A DNA stretch of 64,000 bases from Streptomyces fradiae (GCF_041270065.1 NZ_CP065958.1:6200001-6264000); one strand, 5' to 3'. Shown: positions 8,248-17,344, counted from the first letter of the stretch. Numbers and translations are program-made. The notes: generated by a model from the letters alone, not told the origin.

Positions 8248-9927
8248 ATGTCAGACACGCCCGCACCCCAGGTCGGATCGCTGGTCACCGGCTCAGAGAT
8301 CGCCCGACTCGCGGGCGTCACTCGTGCCGCGGTCTCCAACTGGAGACGGCGGTACGACGACTTCCCGGCGCCCGTCGGAGGCGGAGCAGGCAGCCCGCTC
8401 TTCTCCCTGGCTGATGTACAGGCATGGCTGGGCAAACAGCGTAAAGGGCAGGACCTCTCAGAGGAGGTCCAGCTGTGGCAGGCACTGCGTGGAGCCTATG
8501 GCGACGACATGCTTGCCGCGCTCGCCGACGCGGCTCGACTGCTGGCGGCTCCCACGTCGGACGCGGGAGGCGCCTTGCCGCCAGAGGCCGTCAGGCTGCT
8601 CCGCGCTGCGGCGGAAGGAGGGGGAGAAGGCGAGACGGTCACGGCTCTTGCCGATCGCTTCACCGATTCCGTCCGTCGCGCGGGATCGGATCTGGTGACC
8701 CCGCCGCGCGTTGTCCGTGCCGTGCGGCACTTCGCTGCGGATGTCACGGCCGATGCGACCGTCTTCGATCCGGCGTGCGGCATCGGTACCTTGCTGATGG
8801 CCGTCGGGCCCGCACAGGGACCACGCCGCTGCGGACAGGAGTCCGACGCGCGTAGCGCTCGCTTCGCTCAGTCGCGGGCCGCCCTCGCCGGACTCACCCG
8901 AGTCGACATCGCCGAGGGAGACTCCCTCCGTGACGATCAGTGGCCGGATCTCAAGGCGGACCTGGTGGTCTGCGATCCGCCGGTCGCAGACAGCGACTGG
9001 GGACGCGAAGAACTGCTTCTCGACTCCCGCTGGGAATTTGGCACGCCGTCCCGCGCGGAAGGTGAACTCGCGTGGTTGCAGCACGCTTACGCGCACACCG
9101 CACCGGGCGGCCGCGTTCTCATGGTCATCTCGGCGTCGGTCGCCTATCGCAAGGCGGGCCGCCGTATCCGGGCCGAGCTCGTAAGGCGCGGCGTGCTCAC
9201 TCAGGTCGTCGCCCTGCCGCCGGGCAGTGCGGCGTCGCACGCGCTACCCGTGCATCTGTGGGAACTGCGCCGGCCGCAGTCGCCCGGTGACGAAGCGCCC
9301 GGCGTCCGCATGGTGGACCTGACCCAGAACGAGCCGGACGGCTCACTGGATCCGAGGCCCGAGCAGGCGGTGGACGTACCTCTGATCGAACTGCTCGACG
9401 ATGCCGTGGACCTCACCCCGGGCCGCCATGTCAGAGAGTCCCATCAGGACTACGCCGCCGCATACGACGACCTGCGGCGGGAGCTGACGCAACAGGTCAG
9501 CCGACTGGCTGAGCTGCTGCCCCTCTTGACCGGGGGAGAGGGTGTCGGCGCCCTGGACGGCCCGTCCGTCAGTGTCGCCGACCTCGCGCGCGCCGGACTC
9601 GTGGAATTCGGCGATGCCGAGCCGGTCTCCGCCAGCGATCAACTCGACACGGACTTCCTCCGGGGCTTCCTGCGCGGCACCGCGAACACGCGCCGCTCCA
9701 CCAGCTCCAGCGGCACCTTCCGGTTCGACACGAAAGGCGCCCGCATCCCTCAGATGGACATCGCCGAGCAGCGCCGCTACGGCGCCGCGTTCCGGGCGTT
9801 GCAGGAGTTCGAGGAGCGGGCGCGGAGGGTGTCCGAACTGAGCAGGGAAGCTGCCGCGCTGGCGCGTGACGGACTGGGCAGCGGCGCCCTCACCCCCCGG
9901 CCCGAGGACGCGCACCCGCACGACTGA
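8248..9927 (+). CDS. N6-adenine DNA methyltransferase with N-terminal HTH domain
   Basis: The 559-residue protein opens with a MerR/excisionase-like helix-turn-helix (SEIARLAGVTRAAVSNWRRR, about residues 15-60). A type I HsdM-like methyltransferase core follows, with SAM motif I DPACGIGTLL at 174-183 and catalytic motif IV in the form DPPV instead of the usual NPPY/F. A helical tail follows. It should methylate adenine in DNA using SAM. No HsdS or HsdR is adjacent, so it is an orphan or partners with the neighbouring mcrBC/helicase genes, which converge on it with only 17 bases between stops. The HTH could let it control its own promoter. ATG 8248 is preceded by GGTGGGGG; earlier in-frame starts lie inside the operator region. 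Confidence 0.85.
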   Translation: MSDTPAPQVGSLVTGSEIARLAGVTRAAVSNWRRRYDDFPAPVGGGAGSPLFSLADVQAWLGKQRKGQDLSEEVQLWQALRGAYGDDMLAALADAARLLAAPTSDAGGALPPEAVRLLRAAAEGGGEGETVTALADRFTDSVRRAGSDLVTPPRVVRAVRHFAADVTADATVFDPACGIGTLLMAVGPAQGPRRCGQESDARSARFAQSRAALAGLTRVDIAEGDSLRDDQWPDLKADLVVCDPPVADSDWGREELLLDSRWEFGTPSRAEGELAWLQHAYAHTAPGGRVLMVISASVAYRKAGRRIRAELVRRGVLTQVVALPPGSAASHALPVHLWELRRPQSPGDEAPGVRMVDLTQNEPDGSLDPRPEQAVDVPLIELLDDAVDLTPGRHVRESHQDYAAAYDDLRRELTQQVSRLAELLPLLTGGEGVGALDGPSVSVADLARAGLVEFGDAEPVSASDQLDTDFLRGFLRGTANTRRSTSSSGTFRFDTKGARIPQMDIAEQRRYGAAFRALQEFEERARRVSELSREAAALARDGLGSGALTPRPEDAHPHD

Positions 9928-9944
9928 TTCGGTCGGTCCACACC

Positions 9945-12074
9945 TCACCGCGGGACGAAGGGGGTGGGCTCCCCAGCCCATGACACTGCCAGCGCCTCTC
10001 GCGCCCGGGTGCACGCGACGAACAGCAGGCAGCGCTCCCGCAGCAGATCCGACTCGTGCTGCAGGACATCCACCGCGGCCGGCGTGACCTCACGAGCGAA
10101 GGGCAGCGCGCCCGCCGTCACACCCAGGACGGCGACACACCGGAACTCCAGTCCCTTCATGCTGTGCATGGTGGCCAGGCGGACGCCCTCCACCTGTGGC
10201 CCGGGGTTGTCCTTGACCCGGGCGACCGGGATGCCGGCCGCGGACAGCTTGTCGTACGCCTTGTCCAGCAGCACGTTGAAACGGGCGCATACACCGATCT
10301 CCGAGGGACGGATGCCCTGGGCGATCCAGCCCCTCACACGTTCGACCAGCGCGGCGACCTCGGCATGTTCCGACCCGTGCCCCTCGACGTGCGGTCTGCG
10401 TCCGTGCAGGAGCGAGCGATAGCCCGCCAGGGAGTCGCTGCCCTCGCCTGCCAGGTCCTCGACGGCGACCTCGCTCATGACCCCTGTCGACCAGGACAGG
10501 ATCTCCTCGGTGCTGCGGTAGTTGACACGCAGACGGTGCGCGCGGCCGGTCACCGAGATCCCCAGGGAGCCGAGCGACACCTTCGAGTCGTAGATCCGCT
10601 GGTGAGGGTCGCCGGTGAGGAACAGGTCGTCGCTGCCCGGTGCCACGGCGCCGCGCAGTACCCGCCACTGCGCCGGGTGCAGGTCCTGAGCCTCGTCCAC
10701 GACCACGTGATCGTGCGTGGGGGAGGAGGCGGCGAGCAGTTCGGCGGCACGCGCGCAGATTCCGAGGTGCGTGGTGGCCTTCTGGTCACGCAGCATCGAC
10801 TCGAACAACTCGACGGCGGGCCACAGTTGTTCCCTCCGTGCGGACGACAGCGCGGTGCCGCGCCCACGGCGTGAGGCCACCCGGTAGGCGTCCCAACCGC
10901 GCAGGTTCTGGGCGAGGATCACGTGCCGGTATTCCTGCGCCAGGAACTGCTCGGTCCACGGCAGGCCGAGCCTCTTGACCACGCGCTGCCACACCTGTCG
11001 CTCCTCCCGGTCCCCGAGCAGGGAGGGCACCCTGCCGTCGAGGCGGCTCACGATGCCGTGCGCATAGGCGTTGACCGTGGTCACATCGACGCGGGCGAGC
11101 AGAGAGGCGTCGCCGTCCAGGAGGACGGACAGGTTCTCCCGCAGGGACGCCGCCAGGGCACCCGTGAAGGTGGTGAGCAGCACGCGGGAATCGGGCGAGC
11201 GGGTGAGCAGGTGCTTCACCCGGTGCAGTGCCGCCACCGTCTTGCCGGTCCCCGGACCGCCGGTGACCTGGACCGGACCGCTGTACGACACTCGGTAGGC
11301 CACACGGCGCTGCGAGGGGTGCAGGAACACCCGCCACGCCGCGAAGGGCTTCTCCAGGATGTCGGCGAGTTCCTCCGGGCCGGTGACCAGCGTGATGCGG
11401 CTCGCCGTGTTGGCGATGGCGATGGCGAGGCTCGCGTCGGGGTCCGGACCGGCGTCGACGGGCTGACGCACCGTGACGACGTCCCGGTACACCTCCTCCG
11501 GGCTGAATCCCTCGGCCAGATACTGGAGCACCTCGCACTGGTCCTCCGGCAGCAAGGTCTCGAAGGCCCGCAGCTGCGCTTTGTCCACGATGGTCCGTAC
11601 GGCCCTGAGCACTTGCTCGTCGATGCCGAGCTCGCGCAGCACGGTGTCGGAGTACCTGGCGAAGAGCAGGGAGTCCGCTGCCGCCGCGGCCTTCTCCAGG
11701 GCGGGGGTCAGTTCTTCCAGCGCGACCACGTTGCGGACTTCCAGCGCCCGTGTGGCGGAGTTCGTCGTGTACAGGCGCTTCGCGGCCCAGGAGTAGGCAT
11801 CGTCGTGCGGGACGACGTTGACGAGCAGGAAGACGTCGCTGCCGTCGTCCGGAGCGAGGACCACACCGCGCCAGAAGTCGTTGATACGGATGGTCCGCAT
11901 ACGCGGGTCGCGCGCGTTCTCCACGGACTCCAAGTGCAGTCCCTTGTCCGCGTGCAGCTCGGGGACGGTGAGCTGCTGGAACTTCTGCATGGCCTTGCGT
12001 ACGCCGGCCCGCACGGGCTTCTCCAGGACGTCGTAGCTCTCCCAGAAGCTGTTGGCGAACGCGAGCTGCGGCAC
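9945..12074 (-). CDS. RelE-like domain fused to SF1 (UvrD/REP-type) DNA helicase
   Basis: Residues 1-115 resemble the RelE/ParE/HigB toxin fold, with a helical start, then LHLESV..ARDPRMRTIRINDFWRGVVL and a late HDDAYSWAAKR strand-helix. A superfamily 1 helicase follows, with Walker A GGPGTGKT at 272-279, Walker B DEAQDLHP, the motif GDPHQRIYD, and RVNYRST and late MHSMKGLEF motifs. It is likely an ATP-dependent DNA translocase in defence. It is the last gene of the mcrB-mcrC-helicase operon, 40 bases after mcrC. GTG 12074 is chosen because GGGGAG lies 8 bases upstream. The frame stays open further back, but there it only shadows mcrC and lacks protein-like sequence. Confidence 0.85.
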   Translation of the reverse strand: MPQLAFANSFWESYDVLEKPVRAGVRKAMQKFQQLTVPELHADKGLHLESVENARDPRMRTIRINDFWRGVVLAPDDGSDVFLLVNVVPHDDAYSWAAKRLYTTNSATRALEVRNVVALEELTPALEKAAAAADSLLFARYSDTVLRELGIDEQVLRAVRTIVDKAQLRAFETLLPEDQCEVLQYLAEGFSPEEVYRDVVTVRQPVDAGPDPDASLAIAIANTASRITLVTGPEELADILEKPFAAWRVFLHPSQRRVAYRVSYSGPVQVTGGPGTGKTVAALHRVKHLLTRSPDSRVLLTTFTGALAASLRENLSVLLDGDASLLARVDVTTVNAYAHGIVSRLDGRVPSLLGDREERQVWQRVVKRLGLPWTEQFLAQEYRHVILAQNLRGWDAYRVASRRGRGTALSSARREQLWPAVELFESMLRDQKATTHLGICARAAELLAASSPTHDHVVVDEAQDLHPAQWRVLRGAVAPGSDDLFLTGDPHQRIYDSKVSLGSLGISVTGRAHRLRVNYRSTEEILSWSTGVMSEVAVEDLAGEGSDSLAGYRSLLHGRRPHVEGHGSEHAEVAALVERVRGWIAQGIRPSEIGVCARFNVLLDKAYDKLSAAGIPVARVKDNPGPQVEGVRLATMHSMKGLEFRCVAVLGVTAGALPFAREVTPAAVDVLQHESDLLRERCLLFVACTRAREALAVSWAGEPTPFVPR

Positions 12075-12114
12075 GAGGTGAACTCCCCACCCTGGACGGA
12101 CACTCCGCAGTCGA

Positions 12115-13326
12115 TCATACGCGCGGCGTGCCGACCAGCAGGTCGGCCACCTCCTGGAGATCCGCGAGCAGCCCCGGGGGATCCTGGTCGAGGTCGAGGG
12201 CGTGCTGGTGGATGACGATGCCGGCGTGCCGCACGGTGTGGGCCGCGTGCGCCGCGTTGCCCTTGGCGTACACGAGATGCCCTTCCGGCAGGCCCAGAGC
12301 GGTGCAGTACGCGAGCATCTGATACAGGTCGGCGTCGGGAAACCCGTCCCGCTTCTCGGCCTTGTACTTGGCGTCCACCACGGCACGGACCGCTCCACCC
12401 GGCTCGTACAGCACGAGGTCGGGCTTCATCCGGATCGCGGCGGCCTCGTCGAGGTGATGCGGATCCTGGAGCCGGGCCACATGACCGCGGGCGCGGCAGG
12501 CCTCCCGCAGTGCGACGGTCACGAAGTCTTCGAAGAGCTTGTTCATGTCGAACAGGAACCCGTCCACGCGCAGTCCGCCCACGGCATGTTCGACCGAGGT
12601 GCCGTCCAGGACGGCCCTGGCAAGATGAAGGGCTTGGTGGTACCGGGCGTTGAGGCGGGTGGGCCGCCACGCCGGCAGCGGCTGCCCCCGCACCAGTGCG
12701 TCCGCGTCGGCAAGTCGGGCACGCTGGTGGAGGAGCCTGCGCCGGACGCCGCCCGGCACACCGGGCAGCCGGAGCAGGCGTTCCACGGCCGCGCGCAGGA
12801 TGCGGTTCTCCGCGATGTCGGTGGTGAAATCGTCGAAGGCGACCTCGATGGGCAGTGTGGCGCCGAACCTCCTGCGTATCTGTTCGGACTCCCGGATGCG
12901 CCCGCGCACGACGAGGGCGGATTCCTCCGCCGCTCGGTATCCCTGAAGCAGCCCCTGCCGCAGAGCACGCTCGATCTGCCGTTCCACAGCATGAGCGAGG
13001 GCGGGCAACAGATCGCTCTGTTCGGCGAGACCCACGTCCCCGTCCCGCCAGATGCCCTCCGGGTTCTGGGCATATCCGAGGAGGAAGAACAGCCGGGCGA
13101 CGGGAACCTTGGACGTGACGCGCACGGTGACCGGGGTGCCGGTGTCCGGTGCCGTGAAGGTCATCGCGCCGACCTTGCTGCCGGCTCGCAGCGACCAGCG
13201 CCCGGAGACGTACGGATCCGGGGTCGCTTCCACCATGCCCCCTGCTGCCAGGGTGCGCCCGATGACGTCCGGCAGGGGGACGGAGACCGCGGGGGCGTGT
13301 TCGACGAGTTCGATGACCCGGGTCAC
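12115..13326 (-). CDS. mcrC: McrC family nuclease subunit
   Basis: The 403-residue protein has the McrC family layout: an N-terminal beta-rich region, the conserved ENRILRAAVERLLRL and FDMNKLFEDFV blocks, and a PD-(D/E)XK core (MKPDLVLY, then VVDAKYK). In the family it is the nuclease partner of the McrB GTPase ring and cuts DNA carrying modified cytosine. Its GTG start overlaps the mcrB stop by four bases (GTGA), which indicates coupled translation. Confidence 0.93.
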   Translation of the reverse strand: MTRVIELVEHAPAVSVPLPDVIGRTLAAGGMVEATPDPYVSGRWSLRAGSKVGAMTFTAPDTGTPVTVRVTSKVPVARLFFLLGYAQNPEGIWRDGDVGLAEQSDLLPALAHAVERQIERALRQGLLQGYRAAEESALVVRGRIRESEQIRRRFGATLPIEVAFDDFTTDIAENRILRAAVERLLRLPGVPGGVRRRLLHQRARLADADALVRGQPLPAWRPTRLNARYHQALHLARAVLDGTSVEHAVGGLRVDGFLFDMNKLFEDFVTVALREACRARGHVARLQDPHHLDEAAAIRMKPDLVLYEPGGAVRAVVDAKYKAEKRDGFPDADLYQMLAYCTALGLPEGHLVYAKGNAAHAAHTVRHAGIVIHQHALDLDQDPPGLLADLQEVADLLVGTPRV

Positions 13327-15137
13327 CCGAGCGACTCCCGTAGCGCCGCAAGGCCGTACCGCTTCTCGACGTCCACGCCCTCGCCGTAGTGGTGTTCCTC
13401 AAGGAGCGGGAGGATCTTGGTCCGCCAGGTCCGCTCAAGACCGCCCTCGCGGTAGACGCCCTTCTTCATCAGATACGAGGGCCCGATGCGGAAGTCGGCG
13501 TCATCGATACGGGAGTTGAGCGCATCGAGCAGTTCGGCCGGCTCGCTGTCGCGGCCCGCCTGCGCCAGCCAGCGGCGCAGCAGTCCGCTCGTCGGCTCGG
13601 TGCCGGGGGAGAGCTCGACGAACGCGAAGCGCCGCCGCATGGCGGCGTCGACGAGGGCGATCGAGCGGTCGGCGGTGTTCATGGTGCCGATCACGAACAA
13701 ATTGGGCGGCAGGGCGAAGTCGTCACCGGAGTAGGTGAGTCGGACGGACTTGTTCCGGTACTCCAGGAGGAAGTACAGCTCGCCGAAGACCTTCGCCAGG
13801 TTGGCGCGGTTGATCTCGTCGATGATCAGAAAGTGCGGGACGTGACGGTTGCCCTCGCGGGAGGCCAGATCGGCGAGCTCGCGCAGCGGGCCGGCGGTGA
13901 GCCGGAAGGCGACCTCGCGGGTCTGGGGATCCTCCTGGGGCCGGAAGCCCTCGAAGAAGTCCTCGTACGCGTAGGAGGGGTGGAACTGGACGAGCTTGAC
14001 CCGCTCCGGGCCGCCGCCGAGGAACTCGGCCAGCTTCAGCGCCAGATAGGTCTTGCCTGTTCCCGGCGGGCCGTACAGCACCAACTGCCGTTCGTCCCAG
14101 AGCAGATCGCGCACCTCACGCAGCCACGCGGTGTCATGCACCAGGAGCTCGGCGGCCAGGTCGTCCGTCGGGTCGGGCAGTTCCAGCTCCCGTCGGGCGG
14201 CCAGCGCGGGCACTTCCGTGCTCGGGTCACGCTCTATCGCCTCCGCCTCCTCCGCCAGCTCCTGGTCGGTGAGGCCGAGTCCCTCGATGTGGGCCTGGAC
14301 GGAGGTGAGGTCGACGACGTCGTGCTGGATGGACAGCTTCTGCTGCAGTTCCTCCGGAAGATCGTCGTACGGGAATCCTGCGGGCTGCCACTCGACCGGC
14401 CGCCGCAGGTTGGACCGCCGGTCCTCGGACTCCGACTGCTCGGCCTCGCCCGTGACCTCACCGACGTACAGCCGACCGCCGGAGATCGTGCACACGCTGT
14501 CGCCCGGCTTCATACGGGACAGGAAGGCGTGCAGGTCCTCGACGAGCTGCTGCTTCTGGCTGTAGGTCGCGGTCGACTCGTAGCCCTCCTGGACCAGGGT
14601 GCGCAGCTCGTCCTTGCTGACACCCTGCTTGACGCCCTGCCTCAGCCTGGAGGCGGGCAGGCTGACGCGTCCTTCGGACAGCCACAGGCGCTGGACCAGG
14701 TCGAGCCCCGTGACATTGGAACCACGCACGAGCCAAGGTCGGTTAGGCCCGGCCCACACCCCGGACATGTAGTCCGACAGGGGTCGGTCGTCCTCCGTCC
14801 GCCACTCCTCCCACCCGTTGCGCGGAGCCCCGACCAGCACCACGGCGGCGAAGGAAGGCGAGCCGAACTCGACGTCCTCGGTCAGCTCCAGCCAACCCGG
14901 CCAGCGCGTCGACGCCACCAGCACACCCTGCGCCTTCAGCTCCTCCCGCCGCTTGCTCGGCGCCTTGAAGTGCCTGCCGAGCGACGGCATGACATGGTCA
15001 CGGGCCGGCGACCCCGCCCGCACGAGGAACTTCCGGCTCCCGTTCGTCCCCGTCTCGTCCAGCAGCACTCCGCGCGCTCGCTCGACGCCGTCACTGTTGG
15101 GCAGGCGCAGCCGGAACTCCGGGTACTCGTGGGCCAC
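13323..15137 (-). CDS. mcrB: McrB family AAA+ GTPase with DUF4357 and PUA-like reader region
   Basis: The 604-residue protein has a C-terminal McrB-type AAA+ module. Walker A LYGPPGTGKT lies at about 354-363; HPSYAYEDFFEGFRP, Walker B FLIIDEINRANLAKVFGE, sensor GTMNTADRS and RRRF follow. The N-terminus carries a DUF4357-like segment (about 18-75). A region at about 205-285 (LYVGEVTGEAEQ..LRRPVEWQ..DLPEEL) looks like a PUA/EVE-type modified-base reader. It would recognise modified DNA and drive McrC cleavage by GTP-powered translocation. It starts at GTG 15137 with AGAGGTG upstream and heads the mcrB-mcrC-helicase operon. Confidence 0.92.
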   Translation of the reverse strand: MAHEYPEFRLRLPNSDGVERARGVLLDETGTNGSRKFLVRAGSPARDHVMPSLGRHFKAPSKRREELKAQGVLVASTRWPGWLELTEDVEFGSPSFAAVVLVGAPRNGWEEWRTEDDRPLSDYMSGVWAGPNRPWLVRGSNVTGLDLVQRLWLSEGRVSLPASRLRQGVKQGVSKDELRTLVQEGYESTATYSQKQQLVEDLHAFLSRMKPGDSVCTISGGRLYVGEVTGEAEQSESEDRRSNLRRPVEWQPAGFPYDDLPEELQQKLSIQHDVVDLTSVQAHIEGLGLTDQELAEEAEAIERDPSTEVPALAARRELELPDPTDDLAAELLVHDTAWLREVRDLLWDERQLVLYGPPGTGKTYLALKLAEFLGGGPERVKLVQFHPSYAYEDFFEGFRPQEDPQTREVAFRLTAGPLRELADLASREGNRHVPHFLIIDEINRANLAKVFGELYFLLEYRNKSVRLTYSGDDFALPPNLFVIGTMNTADRSIALVDAAMRRRFAFVELSPGTEPTSGLLRRWLAQAGRDSEPAELLDALNSRIDDADFRIGPSYLMKKGVYREGGLERTWRTKILPLLEEHHYGEGVDVEKRYGLAALRESLG

Positions 15138-15165
15138 GGATCACCTCTCTCAATGGACCGACCTC

Positions 15166-15187
15166 GCCCCGCAGCGTACTGCGGGGC
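15166..15187. promoter_or_regulatory. Perfect inverted repeat between divergent mcrB and GmrSD-type genes
   Basis: Nine-base arms GCCCCGCAG and CTGCGGGGC flank CGTA. The repeat begins 28 bases upstream of the mcrB GTG and lies in the 151-base divergent region. It could be an operator, or a hairpin in the mcrB leader that tunes expression. It does not resemble the GTTGAC palindrome. Confidence 0.45.
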
Positions 15188-15288
15188 ACCGACAGCGACC
15201 GGGTGGCCGGGGGCGACGCCGTCGTTCGGCCGGCCCGGAGTGAGACGAGGAGCCCACGCGTGTCAGTGGAGGCCGCCATGATGGCCGC

Positions 15289-16965
15289 ATGCAGAAGCTC
15301 GAAGCACATGAGATGCCTCTTCACAAGGTCTTCAGCAGTGACTACGACTTCCGGATTCCGGACTATCAGCGCCCGTACGCCTGGGAGGAGGAGCAGGCCG
15401 TCCAGCTGCTCACCGACCTCGCGGAGGCGCTGGACCGGGGCACCGAGGAGCCGTACTTCCTCGGCTCGCTGGTCCTCGTCAAGGAGAGCGGGCAGCCGAG
15501 ATCAGACGTCATCGACGGCCAGCAGCGTCTGACCACCCTCACCATCCTGCTGTCGGTCCTGCGTGACCTGACGGCCCAGGCTGAGCTCCGTGACGCCCTG
15601 CACAAGCTGATCAACCAGCCCGGTGACCCGATTCTCGGCAGGAAACCTCAGCCGCGGCTGAAGCACCGTCAGCGCGACGCGGACTTCTTCCACAAGTACG
15701 TCCAGACCGGCGGCGCCATCGACACGCTGCTCGCCCTGGACAGGACCACGCTGGCGACGGACGCGCAGAAGGCCGTCAAAGACAACACGGCGGCCCTCCA
15801 CAGTGAGCTGGAGGGCTGGTCCGAGGAGCGCCGCCTCGGCCTGGTCAGGATGCTCGGCGAGCGGACCTTCCTCGTTGTGGTCGCCACCCCCGACCTGGAG
15901 AGCGCTCACCGGATCTTCAGCGTGATGAACTCCCGCGGTCTGGATCTTTCCCCCACCGACATCTTCAAATCGCAGATCATCGGAGCTCTGGAGGACGCGG
16001 GGGAGTCGGCGAGCTGCGCTCGCAAGTGGGAGGACGCCGAAGAGACTCTGGGCAGGGACGACTTCGCCGACCTCTTCCTCCACCTGCGGATGATCTACGA
16101 GAAGAAGCGGGCCGAGGGGAAACTGCTCAAGGAGTTCCCCGAGCAGGTGCTCGGCCGCTACCTCCCAGACAGGGCGGATGTCTTCGTCAACGACGTCGTC
16201 GTCCCGTATGCCGAGGCGTACGCCCAGATTCGCGACGTGCGCTACGAGGCTTCGTCCGGCGCGGAACAGGTCAACGCCTGGTTCAAGCGGCTCCAACAGA
16301 CCGACAACAACGACTGGCGGCCGGCCGCGCTGTGGGCGCTGCGCAACTACGAGCACGACCCGGCGTGGCTCGACCGCTTCCTGCGCGCGCTGGAACGCCT
16401 GTCCGCCAGCATGTTCATCCGCCGCGTGTACACCACCCCGCGCGTGATGCGCTACGCGGAACTGCTCCGCCAGCTCGACCAGGGCCAGGGCCTGGACTCG
16501 CCCGCGTTCGAACTCACGGAGGCCGAGAAGGCCGAGACCCGCGCCCGGCTCGAAGGCGAGCTGTACCTCGTGGGCAAGATCCGCAAGTACGTGCTGCTCC
16601 GTGTCGACGAGGTGCTCTCCGAGGCCCACGGTGTGAAGTACGACCTGCCGCTCATCACCGTCGAGCATGTGCTGCCGCAGCACCCGCCGGCCGGTTCGCG
16701 GTGGACGGAGCTGTTCGACGAGGACCAGCGCGCGCACTGGACCCATCGGCTCGGCAACCTGGTCCTGCTGAACCGGGCGAAGAACTCCGCCGCGCAGAAC
16801 TACGACTTCACCGCGAAGAAGGCCAAGTACTTCACCGGCCGCAGCGGTGCGGTTCCCTTCGCCCTGACCAGCCAGGTGCTCCAGTACGAGGACTGGACGC
16901 CGGACGTGCTGGAGGCCCAGCAGAAGACGCTGGTCGACCTCCTGGTCAAGGAGTGGGCCCTGTGA
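15289..16965 (+). CDS. GmrSD-type (DUF262 + DUF1524) modification-dependent nuclease
   Basis: The 558-residue protein has the DUF262 signature at the N-terminus (IPDYQRPYAWEEEQ, then DVIDGQQRLTTL at about 74-85). A helical middle is followed by a C-terminal DUF1524 HNH-like nuclease region (TVEHVLPQHPP, then HRLGNLVLLNRAKNSAAQN). This is the single-chain form of the GmrS/GmrD type IV restriction family, which uses NTP hydrolysis to cut phage DNA with modified, often glucosylated, bases. The gene stands alone rightward, divergent from mcrB. Its last 20 bases overlap the end of the convergent small gene. Confidence 0.9.
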   Translation: MQKLEAHEMPLHKVFSSDYDFRIPDYQRPYAWEEEQAVQLLTDLAEALDRGTEEPYFLGSLVLVKESGQPRSDVIDGQQRLTTLTILLSVLRDLTAQAELRDALHKLINQPGDPILGRKPQPRLKHRQRDADFFHKYVQTGGAIDTLLALDRTTLATDAQKAVKDNTAALHSELEGWSEERRLGLVRMLGERTFLVVVATPDLESAHRIFSVMNSRGLDLSPTDIFKSQIIGALEDAGESASCARKWEDAEETLGRDDFADLFLHLRMIYEKKRAEGKLLKEFPEQVLGRYLPDRADVFVNDVVVPYAEAYAQIRDVRYEASSGAEQVNAWFKRLQQTDNNDWRPAALWALRNYEHDPAWLDRFLRALERLSASMFIRRVYTTPRVMRYAELLRQLDQGQGLDSPAFELTEAEKAETRARLEGELYLVGKIRKYVLLRVDEVLSEAHGVKYDLPLITVEHVLPQHPPAGSRWTELFDEDQRAHWTHRLGNLVLLNRAKNSAAQNYDFTAKKAKYFTGRSGAVPFALTSQVLQYEDWTPDVLEAQQKTLVDLLVKEWAL

Positions 16966-17344
16966 CCGCCGGGCCGTCGGTGCCCAGCGCCGCCAGAAGC
17001 CCGGACACCTCCCGCAGGCGGACGCGGATCTCCGTCGGGGCCGGGGGCAGTTCGCAGGTCCGGTAGTGGCACGCCGCGCTGAGCGCCGACCAGGTGGTGC
17101 GGCAGCGGCGGGCGGTGTCCTGGCCCGCGTACCACTCCAGGCACAGCATCCGGTGCTTGCCGACCCGGGTCATGGAGGGGGTGACCCGGGTCCAGTAGGC
17201 GTCCATTGCCTGGTCGAGTGCCATCCGGAGCAGTACGGCCGCGGCGCGGGCGCGCACGCCCGGGGCCAGGGCGAGCGCGCGCCCGGGCCCGGGGAGCAGG
17301 AGGTGGCCGGCGGCGGTCACCAGGGTCTCGGGGGACGCGCTCAT
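16946..17344 (-). CDS. Small helical protein coupled to the Rad50-like ATPase
   Basis: This 132-residue protein is predicted largely alpha-helical. It has LLRMALDQAMDAYWTRV followed by a Trp/His/Tyr block TTWSALSAACHYRTCELPP. The pattern recalls small HEPN-like or helical-bundle partners found beside SMC-type ATPases in actinobacteria, but a proper HEPN catalytic RxxxxxH is not evident, so I do not assign nuclease activity. Its ATG overlaps the ATPase stop (ATGA), so the two are translated together and probably act as one system. Its end overlaps the GmrSD-type gene on the other strand. Confidence 0.75.
   Translation of the reverse strand: MSASPETLVTAAGHLLLPGPGRALALAPGVRARAAAVLLRMALDQAMDAYWTRVTPSMTRVGKHRMLCLEWYAGQDTARRCRTTWSALSAACHYRTCELPPAPTEIRVRLREVSGLLAALGTDGPAVTGPTP

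Noticed and set aside
5261..8266. 1001-residue leftward open frame opposite the protease and envelope genes
   Set aside because: Low-complexity Gly/Arg/Val sequence with no domain; the plus strand carries signal peptides and lectin/FnIII motifs.
12075..12398. N-terminal extension of the RelE-like/helicase protein into mcrC
   Set aside because: The extra 108 residues are Ser/Thr/Arg/Pro shadow of mcrC. GTG 12074 has a good ribosome site and begins the recognisable fold.
16946..17344. Assignment of the small protein as a HEPN ribonuclease
   Set aside because: Its helical character fits, but a catalytic R-x4-6-H motif is not clearly present; RVGKH has the wrong spacing.
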